Shown here piece after piece: positions 35,502 to 44,998 of a stretch of DNA of 64,000 nucleotides. Origin of the DNA: Thalassospira alkalitolerans (GTDB taxonomy: Bacteria; Pseudomonadota; Alphaproteobacteria; Rhodospirillales; Thalassospiraceae). The DNA lies in NCBI RefSeq assembly GCF_002115745.1, contig NZ_JFKB01000012.1, positions 79,537 to 143,536 of the forward strand, read 5' to 3'. Made by a program: the position numbers and the translations under genes. The notes beneath the pieces were generated by a model that made no database searches, was not told the DNA's origin, and saw only the letters and a list, made by a program, of their open reading frames with translations. Position 1 is the first letter of the stretch; the number at the start of each line of letters is the position of its first letter.

Positions 35502-36671
35502 ATGACCGATTTTGTCGGCAATCCTCTTTTCGCTTCGGGCGGTATCACGATTTTCGAAGTGATGAATGAACTGGCCCAAAAGCACAAAGCCATTAATTTG
35601 GGGCAGGGAGCACCCGATACCGACGGCCCGGCCGATATCCGTGAAGCTGCGGCCCGTGCGTTGATGGAACGGTCCAACCAATACCCGCCTTTGGCCGGGG
35701 TGCCTGAATTGTTGCAGGCGGTTGCTGATCACAACAAACGATTTTACGACATTGATGTTGATCCGAAAAAAGAAGTCCTGGTCGCGGTTGGCGCGACAGA
35801 GGCATTGGCCGATGTGATCCTGGGCCTTGTTGCGCCCGGTGATGAAGTCATCCTGATTGAACCGCTTTATGACAGCTATCTTCCGATTGTGAAGCTGGCG
35901 GGTGGGATTCCCAAATTGGTGCGCGTTACCCCGCCGCACTGGGATTTGCCCAAGGATGAACTGGCGGCGGCATTTTCGGACAAAACCAAGCTGATCCTGA
36001 TTAATTCACCGATGAACCCGTGCTCCAAGGTGTTTAGCGATGATGAACTTGGCTTTATCGCCGAGCAATGCATCAAGCATGACGTCGTCGCCCTTTGTGA
36101 CGAGGTTTATGAGCATCTGGTGTTTGACGGGCGGACCCATCATCCGTTGATGACGTTTCCGGGGATGCGTGATCGCACGGTGCGGATAGGGTCGGCGGGC
36201 AAGACGTTTTCCCTGACCGGGTGGAAAATTGGCTATATCACGGCGTGCGAACGTTTGATGGAACCGATCAAAAAAGCCCATCAGTTTCTGATCTTTACTG
36301 TGCCGCCAGCATTGCAGCACGGGGTGGCCTATGGTCTGAACAAGGGTGATGACTACTTCGAAGGCTTCACGGCCGACATGCAAGCCAAGCGTGATTTCCT
36401 GATGAAGGGTCTGAAAGACGTCGGTTTTGGCGTTTTGGATTCACAAGGGACCTATTTCATTACCTGTGATTTCCGCCCGCTTGGCTATGACTGTGATGAT
36501 GTCGAATTTTGCCAGATTATGATCAAGGAAGCCGGTGTGGTGGCGATCCCGGTGTCGGCATTTTATCAGACCGAAGGCGCGGTCAATCATTTCGTGCGGT
36601 TCTGTTTCTGCAAGCGCGAAGAAATGATGACCGAGGCGATTGAACGCATGAAAAAGGCGTTTGCGAAGTAA
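35502..36671 (+). CDS. PLP-dependent aminotransferase (class I/II)
   Basis: 389 residues. Fold-type I aminotransferase with INLGQGAPDTDGP at the N-terminus, NSPMNPCSKVFS, ALCDEVYEHLVFDG and the PLP-lysine in GSAGKTFSLTGWKIGY; the C-terminal Arg is in NHFVRFCFCK. It resembles methionine/aromatic aminotransferases of the YbdL type (the IFEVMNELAQK and YPPLAGVPELLQAV segments). Substrate specificity cannot be fixed. It is a single gene, divergent from glnB and convergent with the Gfo/Idh gene. Confidence 0.9.
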   Translation: MTDFVGNPLFASGGITIFEVMNELAQKHKAINLGQGAPDTDGPADIREAAARALMERSNQYPPLAGVPELLQAVADHNKRFYDIDVDPKKEVLVAVGATEALADVILGLVAPGDEVILIEPLYDSYLPIVKLAGGIPKLVRVTPPHWDLPKDELAAAFSDKTKLILINSPMNPCSKVFSDDELGFIAEQCIKHDVVALCDEVYEHLVFDGRTHHPLMTFPGMRDRTVRIGSAGKTFSLTGWKIGYITACERLMEPIKKAHQFLIFTVPPALQHGVAYGLNKGDDYFEGFTADMQAKRDFLMKGLKDVGFGVLDSQGTYFITCDFRPLGYDCDDVEFCQIMIKEAGVVAIPVSAFYQTEGAVNHFVRFCFCKREEMMTEAIERMKKAFAK

Positions 36672-36701
36672 TTACGCAAACTTTTTCAGTGGTTTATATG
36701 G

Positions 36702-36730
36702 CAAGGGCGCAGCAAATAGCTGCGCCCTTG
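36702..36730. terminator. Hairpin between convergent aminotransferase and oxidoreductase genes
   Basis: Perfect twelve-pair stem CAAGGGCGCAGC (36702-36713) with its complement (36719-36730) and an AAATA loop; weak T tracts on both sides. Confidence 0.6.
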
Positions 36731-36753
36731 TTCGGTGTTGAAATGCGATAAGA

Positions 36754-37752
36754 TCAGCCAACCATTTCCCAACTGCCGGTCCGGGCAGAGCGGGCGAGTG
36801 CATCAAGGATTTGCATGTTTTGAATCGCGTCCTCGATGGGGTAATCGACCGGGCTTTCGCCGTTAAAGATTGCGGTCGCGGCTTCGCCTTGCAGGGTATA
36901 ATGATTGCGGATCGGGAATTTGATTTCGCGGGCTTCGTCAAATCCCGGCTGTTTTTGGGTGCCGACGCGAATCACCGCCGGGTTTTCCGGGATCGGGTTG
37001 AATGGCATGACGATTTCAACCCGGCCCTCTGTGCCAAGGATGTGAACGCGTTGTACGGCGGCTGATTGGGTGCCGCAAACAAAGCTTGCCTGAACGCCAC
37101 TTCCGAAATCAAGCATGCCTGATACCAACCGGTCGGTGCCAAATTTCGGGTCTTTGTCCATCAGGGATACGACGCGCACGGGCTCTTTGCCGGTGATATA
37201 GCGTGGCCCGACGATGCAATAGCACCCGATATCAAGCAAGCCACCGCCGCCGATATCCTTTTTGTTGCGCACATTGTTCGGGTCCGCATTGAAATAGGTA
37301 AAGATGCTTTGTACCGTCGTTACAGTGCCGATCTGGCCGCTTTCGACCAGTTTGCGGGCTTCCTGCCATTGCGGGTGGTGACGGACCATGAAGGCCTCTA
37401 GCACGTGTTTGCCGCTTTGTTCGCGTGCGGCAATCAGGCGTTTGGCATCTGCGGTATCAAGGCCAATCGGTTTTTCACACAGAACATGTTTTCCGGCTTC
37501 GAGTGCCTTGATCGTCCATTCGACATGCAGATGGTTGGGCAGGGGATTGTAAATTGCCTCGATCGAAGGGTCGGCCAGCAATTCATCATAGGAACCATAG
37601 GCGCGCGGAATGCGCAGCTGCTGGGCGGTTTCACGCGTCTTTTCAAGGTCGCGGCCGGCAATCGCACGGATTTCAAGCTTGTCACTTTCCTGCATTGCAG
37701 GAATCACCTTTTCCGTGCCGATCTTTGCCGTGCTGATAACGCCCCACTTCAT
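36754..37752 (-). CDS. Gfo/Idh/MocA-family oxidoreductase
   Basis: 332 residues. N-terminal Rossmann domain (VISTAKIGTEKVIPAMQES, IAGRD), the family EKP motif in LCEKPIGLDTADAK, and DIGGGGLLDIGCYC in the C-terminal substrate domain. Members oxidise or reduce sugars, inositols or dihydrodiols with NAD(P). The sequence is nearer to the dihydrodiol/xylose dehydrogenase-like group than to inositol dehydrogenase, judged only from motif spacing. The gene stands alone. Confidence 0.9.
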   Translation of the reverse strand: MKWGVISTAKIGTEKVIPAMQESDKLEIRAIAGRDLEKTRETAQQLRIPRAYGSYDELLADPSIEAIYNPLPNHLHVEWTIKALEAGKHVLCEKPIGLDTADAKRLIAAREQSGKHVLEAFMVRHHPQWQEARKLVESGQIGTVTTVQSIFTYFNADPNNVRNKKDIGGGGLLDIGCYCIVGPRYITGKEPVRVVSLMDKDPKFGTDRLVSGMLDFGSGVQASFVCGTQSAAVQRVHILGTEGRVEIVMPFNPIPENPAVIRVGTQKQPGFDEAREIKFPIRNHYTLQGEAATAIFNGESPVDYPIEDAIQNMQILDALARSARTGSWEMVG

Positions 37753-38070
37753 TCCGATACTCCGTCCTGTTTCATCTTATTTGCCGTTGTCGCCGGTTTG
37801 GGCGCATTGGCTAATTGTTATTTCACCCGGAATGGCGGGCGTATTCAAGGTATTGAATTGATTTAATTAGGCCAGTAAGTCAATCACGCAAGATGTTCAA
37901 ACGGATGGGCCCCCTGTCCATGTGGATTGGTTGGTATATGTTGATTGTGAATAAAACCCGCAGTCACCCGGTTTGCGCGGCTTTGCGAAGTTTGGGGCAA
38001 AACGGGCAAAAAAGTAAAAATATGTGCTTGACGTCCGGGGCTCTCGACGATAAAAACCGCGCCACACGAC
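37753..38070. other. Intergenic region upstream of tRNA-His
   Basis: About 318 bp without a supported gene. Contains the leader of the divergent oxidoreductase and, at its right end, the tRNA-His promoter. A 62-codon frame here runs into the tRNA and is rejected. Confidence 0.6.
38028..38056 (+). promoter_or_regulatory. tRNA-His promoter
   Basis: TTGACG (38028-38033), 17-bp spacer, TAAAAA (38051-38056), 14 bp ahead of the tRNA. Confidence 0.65.
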
Positions 38071-38148
38071 GGCGGGTGTAGCTCAGTCGGTTAGAGCACC
38101 AGTTTGTGGCACTGGGGGCCGTGGGTTCAATCCCCATCACTCGCCCCA
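38071..38148 (+). tRNA. tRNA-His (anticodon GTG)
   Basis: Cloverleaf with loop TTGTGGC between CCAGT and ACTGG, giving anticodon GTG. The acceptor stem has the extra 5' G paired to C73 that is specific for tRNA-His, eight pairs in total, and CCA is encoded (38146-38148). A strong terminator follows. Confidence 0.97.
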
Positions 38149-38152
38149 TGTC

Positions 38153-38190
38153 AAAAGGTCAGGCAGAAATGCCTGGCCTTTTGTTTTTCC
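38153..38190 (+). terminator. Terminator of tRNA-His
   Basis: Thirteen-pair stem (38153-38165 with 38170-38182, one G-U), GAAA tetraloop, T-rich tract. Confidence 0.9.
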
Positions 38191-38352
38191 GATACGGACC
38201 GTATCGGTGCCGGGCATTGGGGGATGACCCGTTTGTGGATTTTTATGCACATACAGCTATTTACATCGGTCTGTTGATCCCCAGAATAGGGCGGTGCCGC
38301 CTTGGTGCGGCTTTTCCTTGGGGCGCAGTATTTTCAGAGTTCGGGATCAGAT

Positions 38353-40683
38353 ATGGCAAAGTTGAATGTGGATCGGGAAATCCGGCGCGCCCAGACATTT
38401 GAGCGCAAGGGTGACCCGCAATCTGCACGCGATGTTTACGCCGCCATTCTTGAAGCATTTCCGGGTAATTTGCGCGTTCAAAAGGCGATGGATGCACTTC
38501 GGTCCGGGGCATCATCCAAGGCCAAGCCGAATGCCAAAGGCGGGGTCGGTGGTGCGCCGGGGGCAACAGTTCCGCAGAATCTGATCAATGAACTGATCGG
38601 CCTGTATCGGCAACAGAACTGGTCCGAGGTGATTAATGCCTCGGGCAAAATTTTAGCACTTTTTCCCGATTTTGCCGACGGCTGGAACATTCAGGCCGCT
38701 GCATGCAACGCGCTTGGCGATATGGATGGCACGGCACGGGCCCTTCGCGAAGTCATTCGGCTTCAACCAAATAGCGCCCCGGCATTGAATAACCTGGGCG
38801 TGATCTTGCAGCAAAAAGGTGACGTGGTTGCCGCCCGCGCGTTTTATCAACGTGCCCTTTCCGCCAAAGCTGATTATCCAGAGGCATGGACCAATCTGGG
38901 CGTGGTTCTGCGTGACCAGGGGGAGCTTGACGCGGCAGAGCAGGCATTGGGCAAGGCACTGGCCATTAACCCCGATCATGCCCCCGCATTGGGCAATTTG
39001 GGAAATGTCCTTGGTGATATGGGAAGACCGCAAGAAGCGGTTACTTGTTATCGTCGCGCCCTTGCCATTGCCCCCGATTACGTTGATGCGATTTATAACC
39101 TTGGCAATGCGCTGAAACGGCTGGGGCAGCTTTCGGCGTCAATCGACTGTTATCAAAAGGCCATTTCATTGCGCCCTGATTGGGCCGAAGCCCATTATAA
39201 TCTTGGGGTCGCGTTAAAGGAAGACGGGCAGCTTGTTCGTGCGGTGGCGGCATATGACCGTGCGGTGGCGTTGCGCCCCGATTATATCGATGCACGTGTC
39301 GAAAAACTGCGCGAGCAGATGTATCTGTGTGACTGGTCTGAGTTTGATGCGTTTGCGTCATTTGCAGATGACCTTGCCGCGCGTGGTGATCCCGTTCCGC
39401 CGTTCCCGTTTTTGGTGATGGAAGATAACCCGACGCGGCAGCGAAAGCGCAGTGAAAGTTGGGCGCGAAAGGTTTTTGCCGGTACTAAAACCCCATCGAC
39501 ATTGGCCATGCCCCCGCAGGCGCGCCAAGATCATAGTGACCAAAATGACAGGATAAGAATCGGCTATTTCTCGTCAGATTTTCATGATCATGCGACGCTG
39601 TTTTTGATGGCCGGGGTCTTTGCCCATCACGACATGTCGCGGTTTGAGATCTATGTTTATAGCTATGGCGCGAAAAAGGATGGGGTGCTGCGCACCACAT
39701 TGCGTGATCAGGCAACGGCGTTTTTTGATATTGCCGAAATGTCAGATAGTGAAATTCAGCACTTGGTGGGTGGGCATTCATTGGATGTTGCGATTGACCT
39801 TAAGGGCTTTACTGAAAACAGCAGGTCTGAAATTTTTGCGGTACGTCTGGCACCCGTTCAAATCGCCTATGTCGGGTATCCGGGGACCATGGGGACCGAT
39901 TTTATCGATTACCTGATTGCTGACAAGGTGGTGATCCCGCAACGCCATCAGGATGCCTATTGCGAAAAGATCATTTATTTACCCGATTGTTATCAGCCCA
40001 ATGACAATTGTCGCGAGATTGCAGAAACCACGACAAACCGCACGGATTTTGGCCTGCCCGAGGATGGGTTCGTTTTTTGCTGCTTTAACCACAATTACAA
40101 AATCACACCGCGCGAATTCGGGATTTGGATGCGATTGTTAAATCGTGTGGAGCATAGTGTGCTGTGGCTTTGGTGCACCAACAAGACGGCCGAAGAAAAC
40201 CTGCGCAAGGCGGCAAGCGCACAGGGTGTTTCGCCCGACCGGCTGATTTTCGCCGAAAGATTGCCGCAAGCCGAACATCTGGCGCGATTGCGCCATGCGG
40301 ATTTGTTTGTCGATACGTTCAATGTCAACGCTCATACCACGGCGAGTGATGCACTTTGGGGCGGATTGCCGATGGTGACGCGGGCAGGGGACCAGTTTGC
40401 CGCCCGTGTGGCAGCAAGTCTACTTTGTGCGATGGATTTGCTGGAATTGGTCACAGATAGTGATGATGCGTATGAGAGTCTGATCCTTGATTTGGCAACA
40501 CAGCCAGACAGGCTGGCGAAAATTCGGACCAAACTGGAACAGAACCGGCTGAAGGCACCGCTGTTTGATACGCTACGTTATACGCGGGGGCTGGAGCGCG
40601 GTATCGAGATGGCCGTTAAGCGCTATCGCAAAAACGCGCCTTGCGATCATATTGTCGTGCCCGATGGTGCAGCACAGGATTAG
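38353..40683 (+). CDS. TPR-containing O-GlcNAc-transferase-like (SPINDLY/OGT) glycosyltransferase
   Basis: 776 residues. About nine TPR units occupy the first 330 residues (for example AWTNLGVVLRDQGELDAAEQALGKALAINPDHAPALGNLG). The C-terminal half is the bacterial OGT-type GT41 domain: RIGYFSSDFHDHATLFLMAGVFAHHD, VAIDLKGFTENSR, APVQIAYVGYPGTMGTDFIDYLIAD, and the nucleotide-sugar part with FCCFNHNYKITP, SVLWLWCTN and FVDTFNVNAHTTASDALWGGLPMVTRAG. It probably glycosylates proteins; in alphaproteobacteria some are linked to flagellin or surface proteins. Start at 38353 (MAKLNVDRE). It is the third TPR-transferase fusion in 20 kb. Confidence 0.92.
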   Translation: MAKLNVDREIRRAQTFERKGDPQSARDVYAAILEAFPGNLRVQKAMDALRSGASSKAKPNAKGGVGGAPGATVPQNLINELIGLYRQQNWSEVINASGKILALFPDFADGWNIQAAACNALGDMDGTARALREVIRLQPNSAPALNNLGVILQQKGDVVAARAFYQRALSAKADYPEAWTNLGVVLRDQGELDAAEQALGKALAINPDHAPALGNLGNVLGDMGRPQEAVTCYRRALAIAPDYVDAIYNLGNALKRLGQLSASIDCYQKAISLRPDWAEAHYNLGVALKEDGQLVRAVAAYDRAVALRPDYIDARVEKLREQMYLCDWSEFDAFASFADDLAARGDPVPPFPFLVMEDNPTRQRKRSESWARKVFAGTKTPSTLAMPPQARQDHSDQNDRIRIGYFSSDFHDHATLFLMAGVFAHHDMSRFEIYVYSYGAKKDGVLRTTLRDQATAFFDIAEMSDSEIQHLVGGHSLDVAIDLKGFTENSRSEIFAVRLAPVQIAYVGYPGTMGTDFIDYLIADKVVIPQRHQDAYCEKIIYLPDCYQPNDNCREIAETTTNRTDFGLPEDGFVFCCFNHNYKITPREFGIWMRLLNRVEHSVLWLWCTNKTAEENLRKAASAQGVSPDRLIFAERLPQAEHLARLRHADLFVDTFNVNAHTTASDALWGGLPMVTRAGDQFAARVAASLLCAMDLLELVTDSDDAYESLILDLATQPDRLAKIRTKLEQNRLKAPLFDTLRYTRGLERGIEMAVKRYRKNAPCDHIVVPDGAAQD

Positions 40684-40724
40684 CGGGTGCTTTCCAATTC
40701 CAAAACCGCGTCTGATCTGCTAGG

Positions 40725-40757
40725 TAGCCACTGCTAGATAACCACTAAATAGCTACT
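40725..40757 (+). repeat. Three short imperfect direct repeats ahead of pyrC
   Basis: TAGCCACT (40725), TAACCACT (40739) and TAGCTACT (40750), consensus TARCYACT, lie 44-76 bp upstream of the pyrC ATG. They could be an operator or leader element. Confidence 0.4.
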
Positions 40758-40800
40758 GCGCGTGCGCATTCGCTTGTTCCGGTTCCAAGGAGATCGCCCC

Positions 40801-41856
40801 ATGTCCGTAAATTCCGCAAATCGCATTACCCTTCGCCGTCCTGACGACTGGCATCTGCATCTGCGTGATGGCGATATGCTGAAAGGTGTGATTGGCGAAA
40901 CCAGCGAACATTTTGCCCGCGCGATCATTATGCCGAACCTTGTGCCGCCGGTGGTCACGACCGCAGATGCAATCGCCTATCGTGACCGGATCACAGCGGC
41001 CATCCCGACCGGGCATGAATTTACCCCGTTGATGACCCTGTATCTGACCGAGGGCAGCAATCCTGACGATGTCGAGGAAGGCTATAAAAACGGTGTGATC
41101 ACTGCGCTTAAGCTTTATCCTGCCGGGGCGACAACCAATTCCGACAGCGGCGTGCGGAATTTTGACAAGGCAATGCCGGTGCTTGAGCGCATGGCAAGCC
41201 TTGGTATTCCGCTTTGTGTGCATGGCGAAGTGACCGACCCGGATATCGATATTTTTGATCGTGAAGCGGTATTTATTGACCGGGTTCTTGATCCGTTGCG
41301 CAAACGATTGCCGGAACTGCGCGTGATTATGGAACATATCACCACCGAAGACGGCGTTGAATATGTCAAAGCCAATGACAAAAACCTTGGCGCGACCATC
41401 ACAACCCATCACCTGATCATTAACCGCAATGCCATTCTGGTTGGTGGTATTCACCCGCATTTCTATTGCCTGCCGGTGGCCAAGCGTGAAAAACATCGTT
41501 TGGCATTGCGCAAGGCGGCGACCAGCGGCGATGTGCGATTCTTCCTGGGCACAGATTCAGCACCCCATACCGATGATCGTAAAGAAAGTGCCTGTGGTTG
41601 TGCCGGTATCTTTACGGCCAATAACACCGTGCAGCTTTTGGCCCATGTGTTCGAACAGGAAGGCGCATTGGACAAGCTGGAAGGCTTTGCTTCGATCAAT
41701 GGGCCGCAATTCTATGGCCTGCCGTTAAACGGTGATAAGATTACGCTGGAAAAACGCACCGAACCCGCAAGCTTTGCGGCGAAAATTGAAACCGGCGATG
41801 GCCCGGTCACGGTGTTTAATCCGGAATTCCCGATTTACTGGCATTACGCCGACTGA
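40801..41856 (+). CDS. pyrC: Dihydroorotase
   Basis: 351 residues, class II dihydroorotase of E. coli PyrC length. [11 protein letters not shown] holds the first zinc His pair, [16 protein letters not shown] the carboxylated Lys bridging the zincs, CVHGEV the next ligand, and [19 protein letters not shown] the catalytic Asp region. It interconverts carbamoyl-aspartate and dihydroorotate in pyrimidine synthesis. Start at 40801 (MSVNSANR) after AAGGAGA. Confidence 0.97.
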   Translation: MSVNSANRITLRRPDDWHLHLRDGDMLKGVIGETSEHFARAIIMPNLVPPVVTTADAIAYRDRITAAIPTGHEFTPLMTLYLTEGSNPDDVEEGYKNGVITALKLYPAGATTNSDSGVRNFDKAMPVLERMASLGIPLCVHGEVTDPDIDIFDREAVFIDRVLDPLRKRLPELRVIMEHITTEDGVEYVKANDKNLGATITTHHLIINRNAILVGGIHPHFYCLPVAKREKHRLALRKAATSGDVRFFLGTDSAPHTDDRKESACGCAGIFTANNTVQLLAHVFEQEGALDKLEGFASINGPQFYGLPLNGDKITLEKRTEPASFAAKIETGDGPVTVFNPEFPIYWHYAD

Positions 41857-41931
41857 CGCCACTCAAGGCAGGCTTTTGCGCGGAACTATTTGTGCAAGGG
41901 CGCCTTGTTGCGGATGTCCCTTTGTCCGTCT

Positions 41932-42726
41932 CTAACCTGTGATGTCTATGTTGCCTGATGCGGTGCCAAGGCCCAGCGTCATGCGATAGCTTTCGGCTGC
42001 GGCAATGGCCTGGGTTGCGATCATCGCGCTGATATTGCGTGATGCGCCTTGGGCGACGTTGAAATCGGCGGCTGAACTTCCGGGCATGGATGCGGCGTTG
42101 GCAATAGCTGCCTGATTGGCAATTGCAGCCGCCCCTTTAAGCCCCTGAAGTGGATGGATGCTGACTTTGCCGCCCGTGACATAAAGTCGCCCATCGGGCC
42201 CCGCGGTATAGCTATAGCTGATCATGCCGGCATTGGCCCCGGCAAGGGTTTGGTGGCTTTCTTCCTCGGTCCGGACGATGGCGTCGCGGGACTGTAATTC
42301 GTGGGTGATTTCACGTTCGCGCGCAGTCATCAGGGCAGGGCTGGTCACGGGGGCGCGGGCATTTTGCGGGGTTGCTTCGCGCAAGTCGCGCTGACGGTCC
42401 GCCGGACTTTTTGTGTCGATGGTACCCGCCCCGGAAAGGCTTCGCGGGTCAACTTGCTGAATAACCGTGACAATTGATGCTGTGCTGTTGATTGGTGCTG
42501 CTGTTTCGAAATTTGGCCCGGGGGACGTCTTTGCCCCAAGCGGGCGAAGCGAAATGGCCGCAGGATTTAATTGTGACGCAGAATTCACCCCACCGGCGGA
42601 ACTGTTGGTTGCCGGTTGTGTTCCGGGTCCGGGAAGGGCGCGTGCGGCGATGACTTGCCCCAATTGCCCACCACTGCCGGGAATGATCTGAACAGCACCG
42701 GCTTGTGTCATGACGGCATTATACAT
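41932..42726 (-). CDS. SprA-related (putative metalloprotease) protein with degenerate HExxH
   Basis: About 264 residues. The first 110 residues are low-complexity, Ala/Ser/Pro/Gly-rich. The conserved SprA-like block is ALMTAREREITHELQ, then VRTEEESHQTLAG and YTAGPDGRLYVTGGKVSI. In family members the second segment reads as HExxH, and aligns here as EEESH (bases 42253-42267): the first His is Glu, so the usual zinc site is incomplete. The start is unclear; ATG at 42726 is chosen over TTG at 42750 and ATG at 42711, none with a clear ribosome site. Family function is not established. Confidence 0.7.
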   Translation of the reverse strand: MYNAVMTQAGAVQIIPGSGGQLGQVIAARALPGPGTQPATNSSAGGVNSASQLNPAAISLRPLGAKTSPGPNFETAAPINSTASIVTVIQQVDPRSLSGAGTIDTKSPADRQRDLREATPQNARAPVTSPALMTAREREITHELQSRDAIVRTEEESHQTLAGANAGMISYSYTAGPDGRLYVTGGKVSIHPLQGLKGAAAIANQAAIANAASMPGSSAADFNVAQGASRNISAMIATQAIAAAESYRMTLGLGTASGNIDITG

Positions 42727-42843
42727 CAACGTATGGTTAAATGTATACAATCAGCCAGCTTGCGATCACAGCAGATTGATGTGACCTTGTCTGTGGGATC
42801 ATTCTTGTGGATAGGGTCATCGATTTTGGGAAGAGCCAGTTTG

Positions 42844-43683
42844 ATGCGCATCATCGTGCCAATCCTCGTGATGTTATGGATTGTTGTGCCGCTTCGTGCC
42901 GGGGCAGCACCCGATGCCGATCTTTGGCCGGATTGGCAGGTCCATGATGCGCAAAGTACCGCACGGATTGATCACAGCATCTGGCAGGATATCCTTGATC
43001 GGCATCTGATCCTTGAGAAGGCGGGGGTCAGTCTGTTTGATTACCGGTCGGCCAAGGCGCAAAGCCGTTCGGAACTTGATGCCTATATCGCAGCAATGCA
43101 GGCGGTTGCGATCAGTACCTATAACCGCGATCAGCAACTGGCCTATTGGATCAATCTTTATAATGCCGAGACCGTGGCAATTGTGATTGATCATTATCCG
43201 GTTGAAAGCATCCACGATATCGATATTTCACCGGGGTTCTTTTCGTCTGGCCCGTGGGGCAAGAAGGTTTTGCAGGTCGAAGGCCGATCGCTTAGCCTTG
43301 ATGATATCGAACATCGTATCCTGCGCCCGATCTGGAAGGATGCACGCATTCACTACACTGTAAATTGTGCGTCGGTCGGGTGTCCGGCGTTGGCGGCCGA
43401 TGCCTATGACGCGGACAAGCTTGAAGAACAACTTGATACCGCTGCCCTTGCCTTTATCCGTGATCCGCGCGCAGTACAATTGACGCCAGATGATACAGAG
43501 ATCAAACTTTCATCCCTTTATGACTGGTATCGGTCAGATTTTGGTGATGAAGATCAAACATTTGCCGATCATCTGGCGCGCTATAGCGGGTTGAAACTGG
43601 CGACATGGCTTAGTGTGCATGGCGATGACTTGCCGATTGCAGACTATGAATATGACTGGTCGTTAAACGATGCAAAACCATAG
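42844..43683 (+). CDS. DUF547-domain periplasmic protein
   Basis: 279 residues with a signal peptide (VPILVMLWIVVPLRAGA, cleavage about residue 21). The DUF547 body is recognisable from NRDQQLAYWINLYNAETVAIVIDHYPV, GRSLSLDDIEHRILRP and HYTVNCASVGCPAL; the last contains conserved Cys residues. These proteins are exported and of unknown activity, though the fold has been compared with cysteine-protease-like enzymes. The start at 42844 is chosen for the signal peptide. It is divergent from the SprA-like gene. Confidence 0.85.
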   Translation: MRIIVPILVMLWIVVPLRAGAAPDADLWPDWQVHDAQSTARIDHSIWQDILDRHLILEKAGVSLFDYRSAKAQSRSELDAYIAAMQAVAISTYNRDQQLAYWINLYNAETVAIVIDHYPVESIHDIDISPGFFSSGPWGKKVLQVEGRSLSLDDIEHRILRPIWKDARIHYTVNCASVGCPALAADAYDADKLEEQLDTAALAFIRDPRAVQLTPDDTEIKLSSLYDWYRSDFGDEDQTFADHLARYSGLKLATWLSVHGDDLPIADYEYDWSLNDAKP

Positions 43684-43735
43684 AATGCCATAGGCGATAT
43701 CTGTGTCGTTAACCTGCGCAATATCGTCAAAAAAC

Positions 43736-44179
43736 TTACAACATTTTGCGATATTGGGTGAATCCCGGACGATCCGCAATACGGTCATAAAGTTGCATGG
43801 CGGTAACATTGTCTTCTTGTGTCAGCCAATAAACACGCGCGGCGTTTTTGATCGCCGCATCGGCGTAAACATGTTCGATCAGTTTACGGCCAGCACCGGT
43901 GCCGCGGCGCGTATCGTCGACATATAAATCCTGCAAATAGCAATAATCCCCAACCGTCCAGCAAGACCGATGATAAATCCAGTGGACCATGCCGATGGCC
44001 TGATCATCTTGCCACGCCAATGCGCAGTACTGCGGTTCAGCCGGATCAAGGAAACGCTGCCATGTGATGGCGGTGGTTTTTGCGCTGATGTCAGTTTTAT
44101 AGAAACGCTGATATCCCTGCCAAAGCGGCAGCCAGAGATCGTGATCTGTTTCACAGATGGCGCGAATTTCGGTGGGCAT
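43736..44179 (-). CDS. GNAT-family N-acetyltransferase
   Basis: 147 residues. GNAT motif A is CYLQDLYVDDTRRGTGAGRKLIEHVYADA, with the acetyl-CoA-binding R-x-x-G-x-G/A, and motif B is VYWLTQEDNVTAMQLYDRI. Start at 44179 (MPTEIRAI) after a GGGGAA site. It transfers an acetyl group to a small amine or protein N-terminus; no substrate can be named. It converges with DUF547, 52 bp between stops. Confidence 0.9.
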   Translation of the reverse strand: MPTEIRAICETDHDLWLPLWQGYQRFYKTDISAKTTAITWQRFLDPAEPQYCALAWQDDQAIGMVHWIYHRSCWTVGDYCYLQDLYVDDTRRGTGAGRKLIEHVYADAAIKNAARVYWLTQEDNVTAMQLYDRIADRPGFTQYRKML

Positions 44180-44440
44180 GGCAGTTCCCCTTGATTTGGT
44201 ATGCGACGGTTTTGTCGATGGCAGGAGCATTTGCGCTGTGTCATTGCGCGAAGCTACGCAGCAAAATGGTTTGTCGTAAGGGCCAAATCACCAAATATGA
44301 GGGGGCCAATTTAAAGAGGGGGTATAGCGGTGCCGGATGCGTCGGGTAACAACCCGCTTTGCCGCCGGACAGAACAAGAGGACCAGCGGCATTGGATGTA
44401 TCGGTATCGTTAAAGCAGATAGCGACGAATAGGGAACCAA

Positions 44441-44659
44441 TCAGGCCGCGTCGGAACGCTGGCCCGGCTGGTGCCATTCGTGGATGGAAGCATTGCTTTG
44501 GCGCATTGGAATGCGATGTGACGACAGACGATTTTGCAAAACTTGATCAATCGTGTGACGGACGTCACTGGCAGAGATGCCGTCATAGCGCATTAATGTC
44601 TGAACGATTGGATCGGCCAGCATTTCGGCGATAGTCAATTCCTGATCCACGTATTTCAT
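44441..44659 (-). CDS. Small conserved protein, unknown function
   Basis: 72 residues starting MKYVDQELTIAEMLADPIVQTLMRYDGISASDV. Short proteins with this IAEMLADPxxxxLMxxDG pattern recur in alphaproteobacteria as far as I recall, so I regard it as real, but I know no function. The C-terminal 25 residues are polar and variable-looking. A longer frame beginning at 44677 adds six residues. It lies alone, upstream of the divergent DMT exporter. Confidence 0.6.
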   Translation of the reverse strand: MKYVDQELTIAEMLADPIVQTLMRYDGISASDVRHTIDQVLQNRLSSHRIPMRQSNASIHEWHQPGQRSDAA

Positions 44660-44998
44660 TGCTCGTATCCCATTCACTTTGTTGCGCTTAACTTAAAGCG
44701 ATTAAAAATCATTCGCAACAAATAAGTTGTAGTCTTTTTATTTTTTCATCTTTTTGATGCATCGGTGTTGTGCTGCATCAAAGCTTTGTGTTGCTTTTTC
44801 ACACCATTGTTTTGGTCTTTCGTTTTGCATTGCGGCGCAGCGGTTGTCGGTGATGACCTGACGGTCAATGAGTTGTCATGTGAAATGTTGATTGCACCGC
44901 TATTTTCTTGATTCTCGTACCCCCGGCCTCTAACGCTGTCTGTCAGTTTTGTCGAAACCCGATAAAGCCCAAAACTGTGGCAAGAATAGGCTGGGAAA
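44660..44998. other. Intergenic region upstream of DMT exporter
   Basis: About 339 bp. The left half is A/T-rich; a short dyad TGACC-N4-GGTCA lies at 44854-44867. No convincing gene: a 110-codon minus-strand frame overlapping the next gene has no recognisable character. Confidence 0.5.

Noticed and set aside
37893..38081. 62-codon frame running into tRNA-His
   Set aside because: It overlaps the tRNA promoter and 5' end; no protein character.
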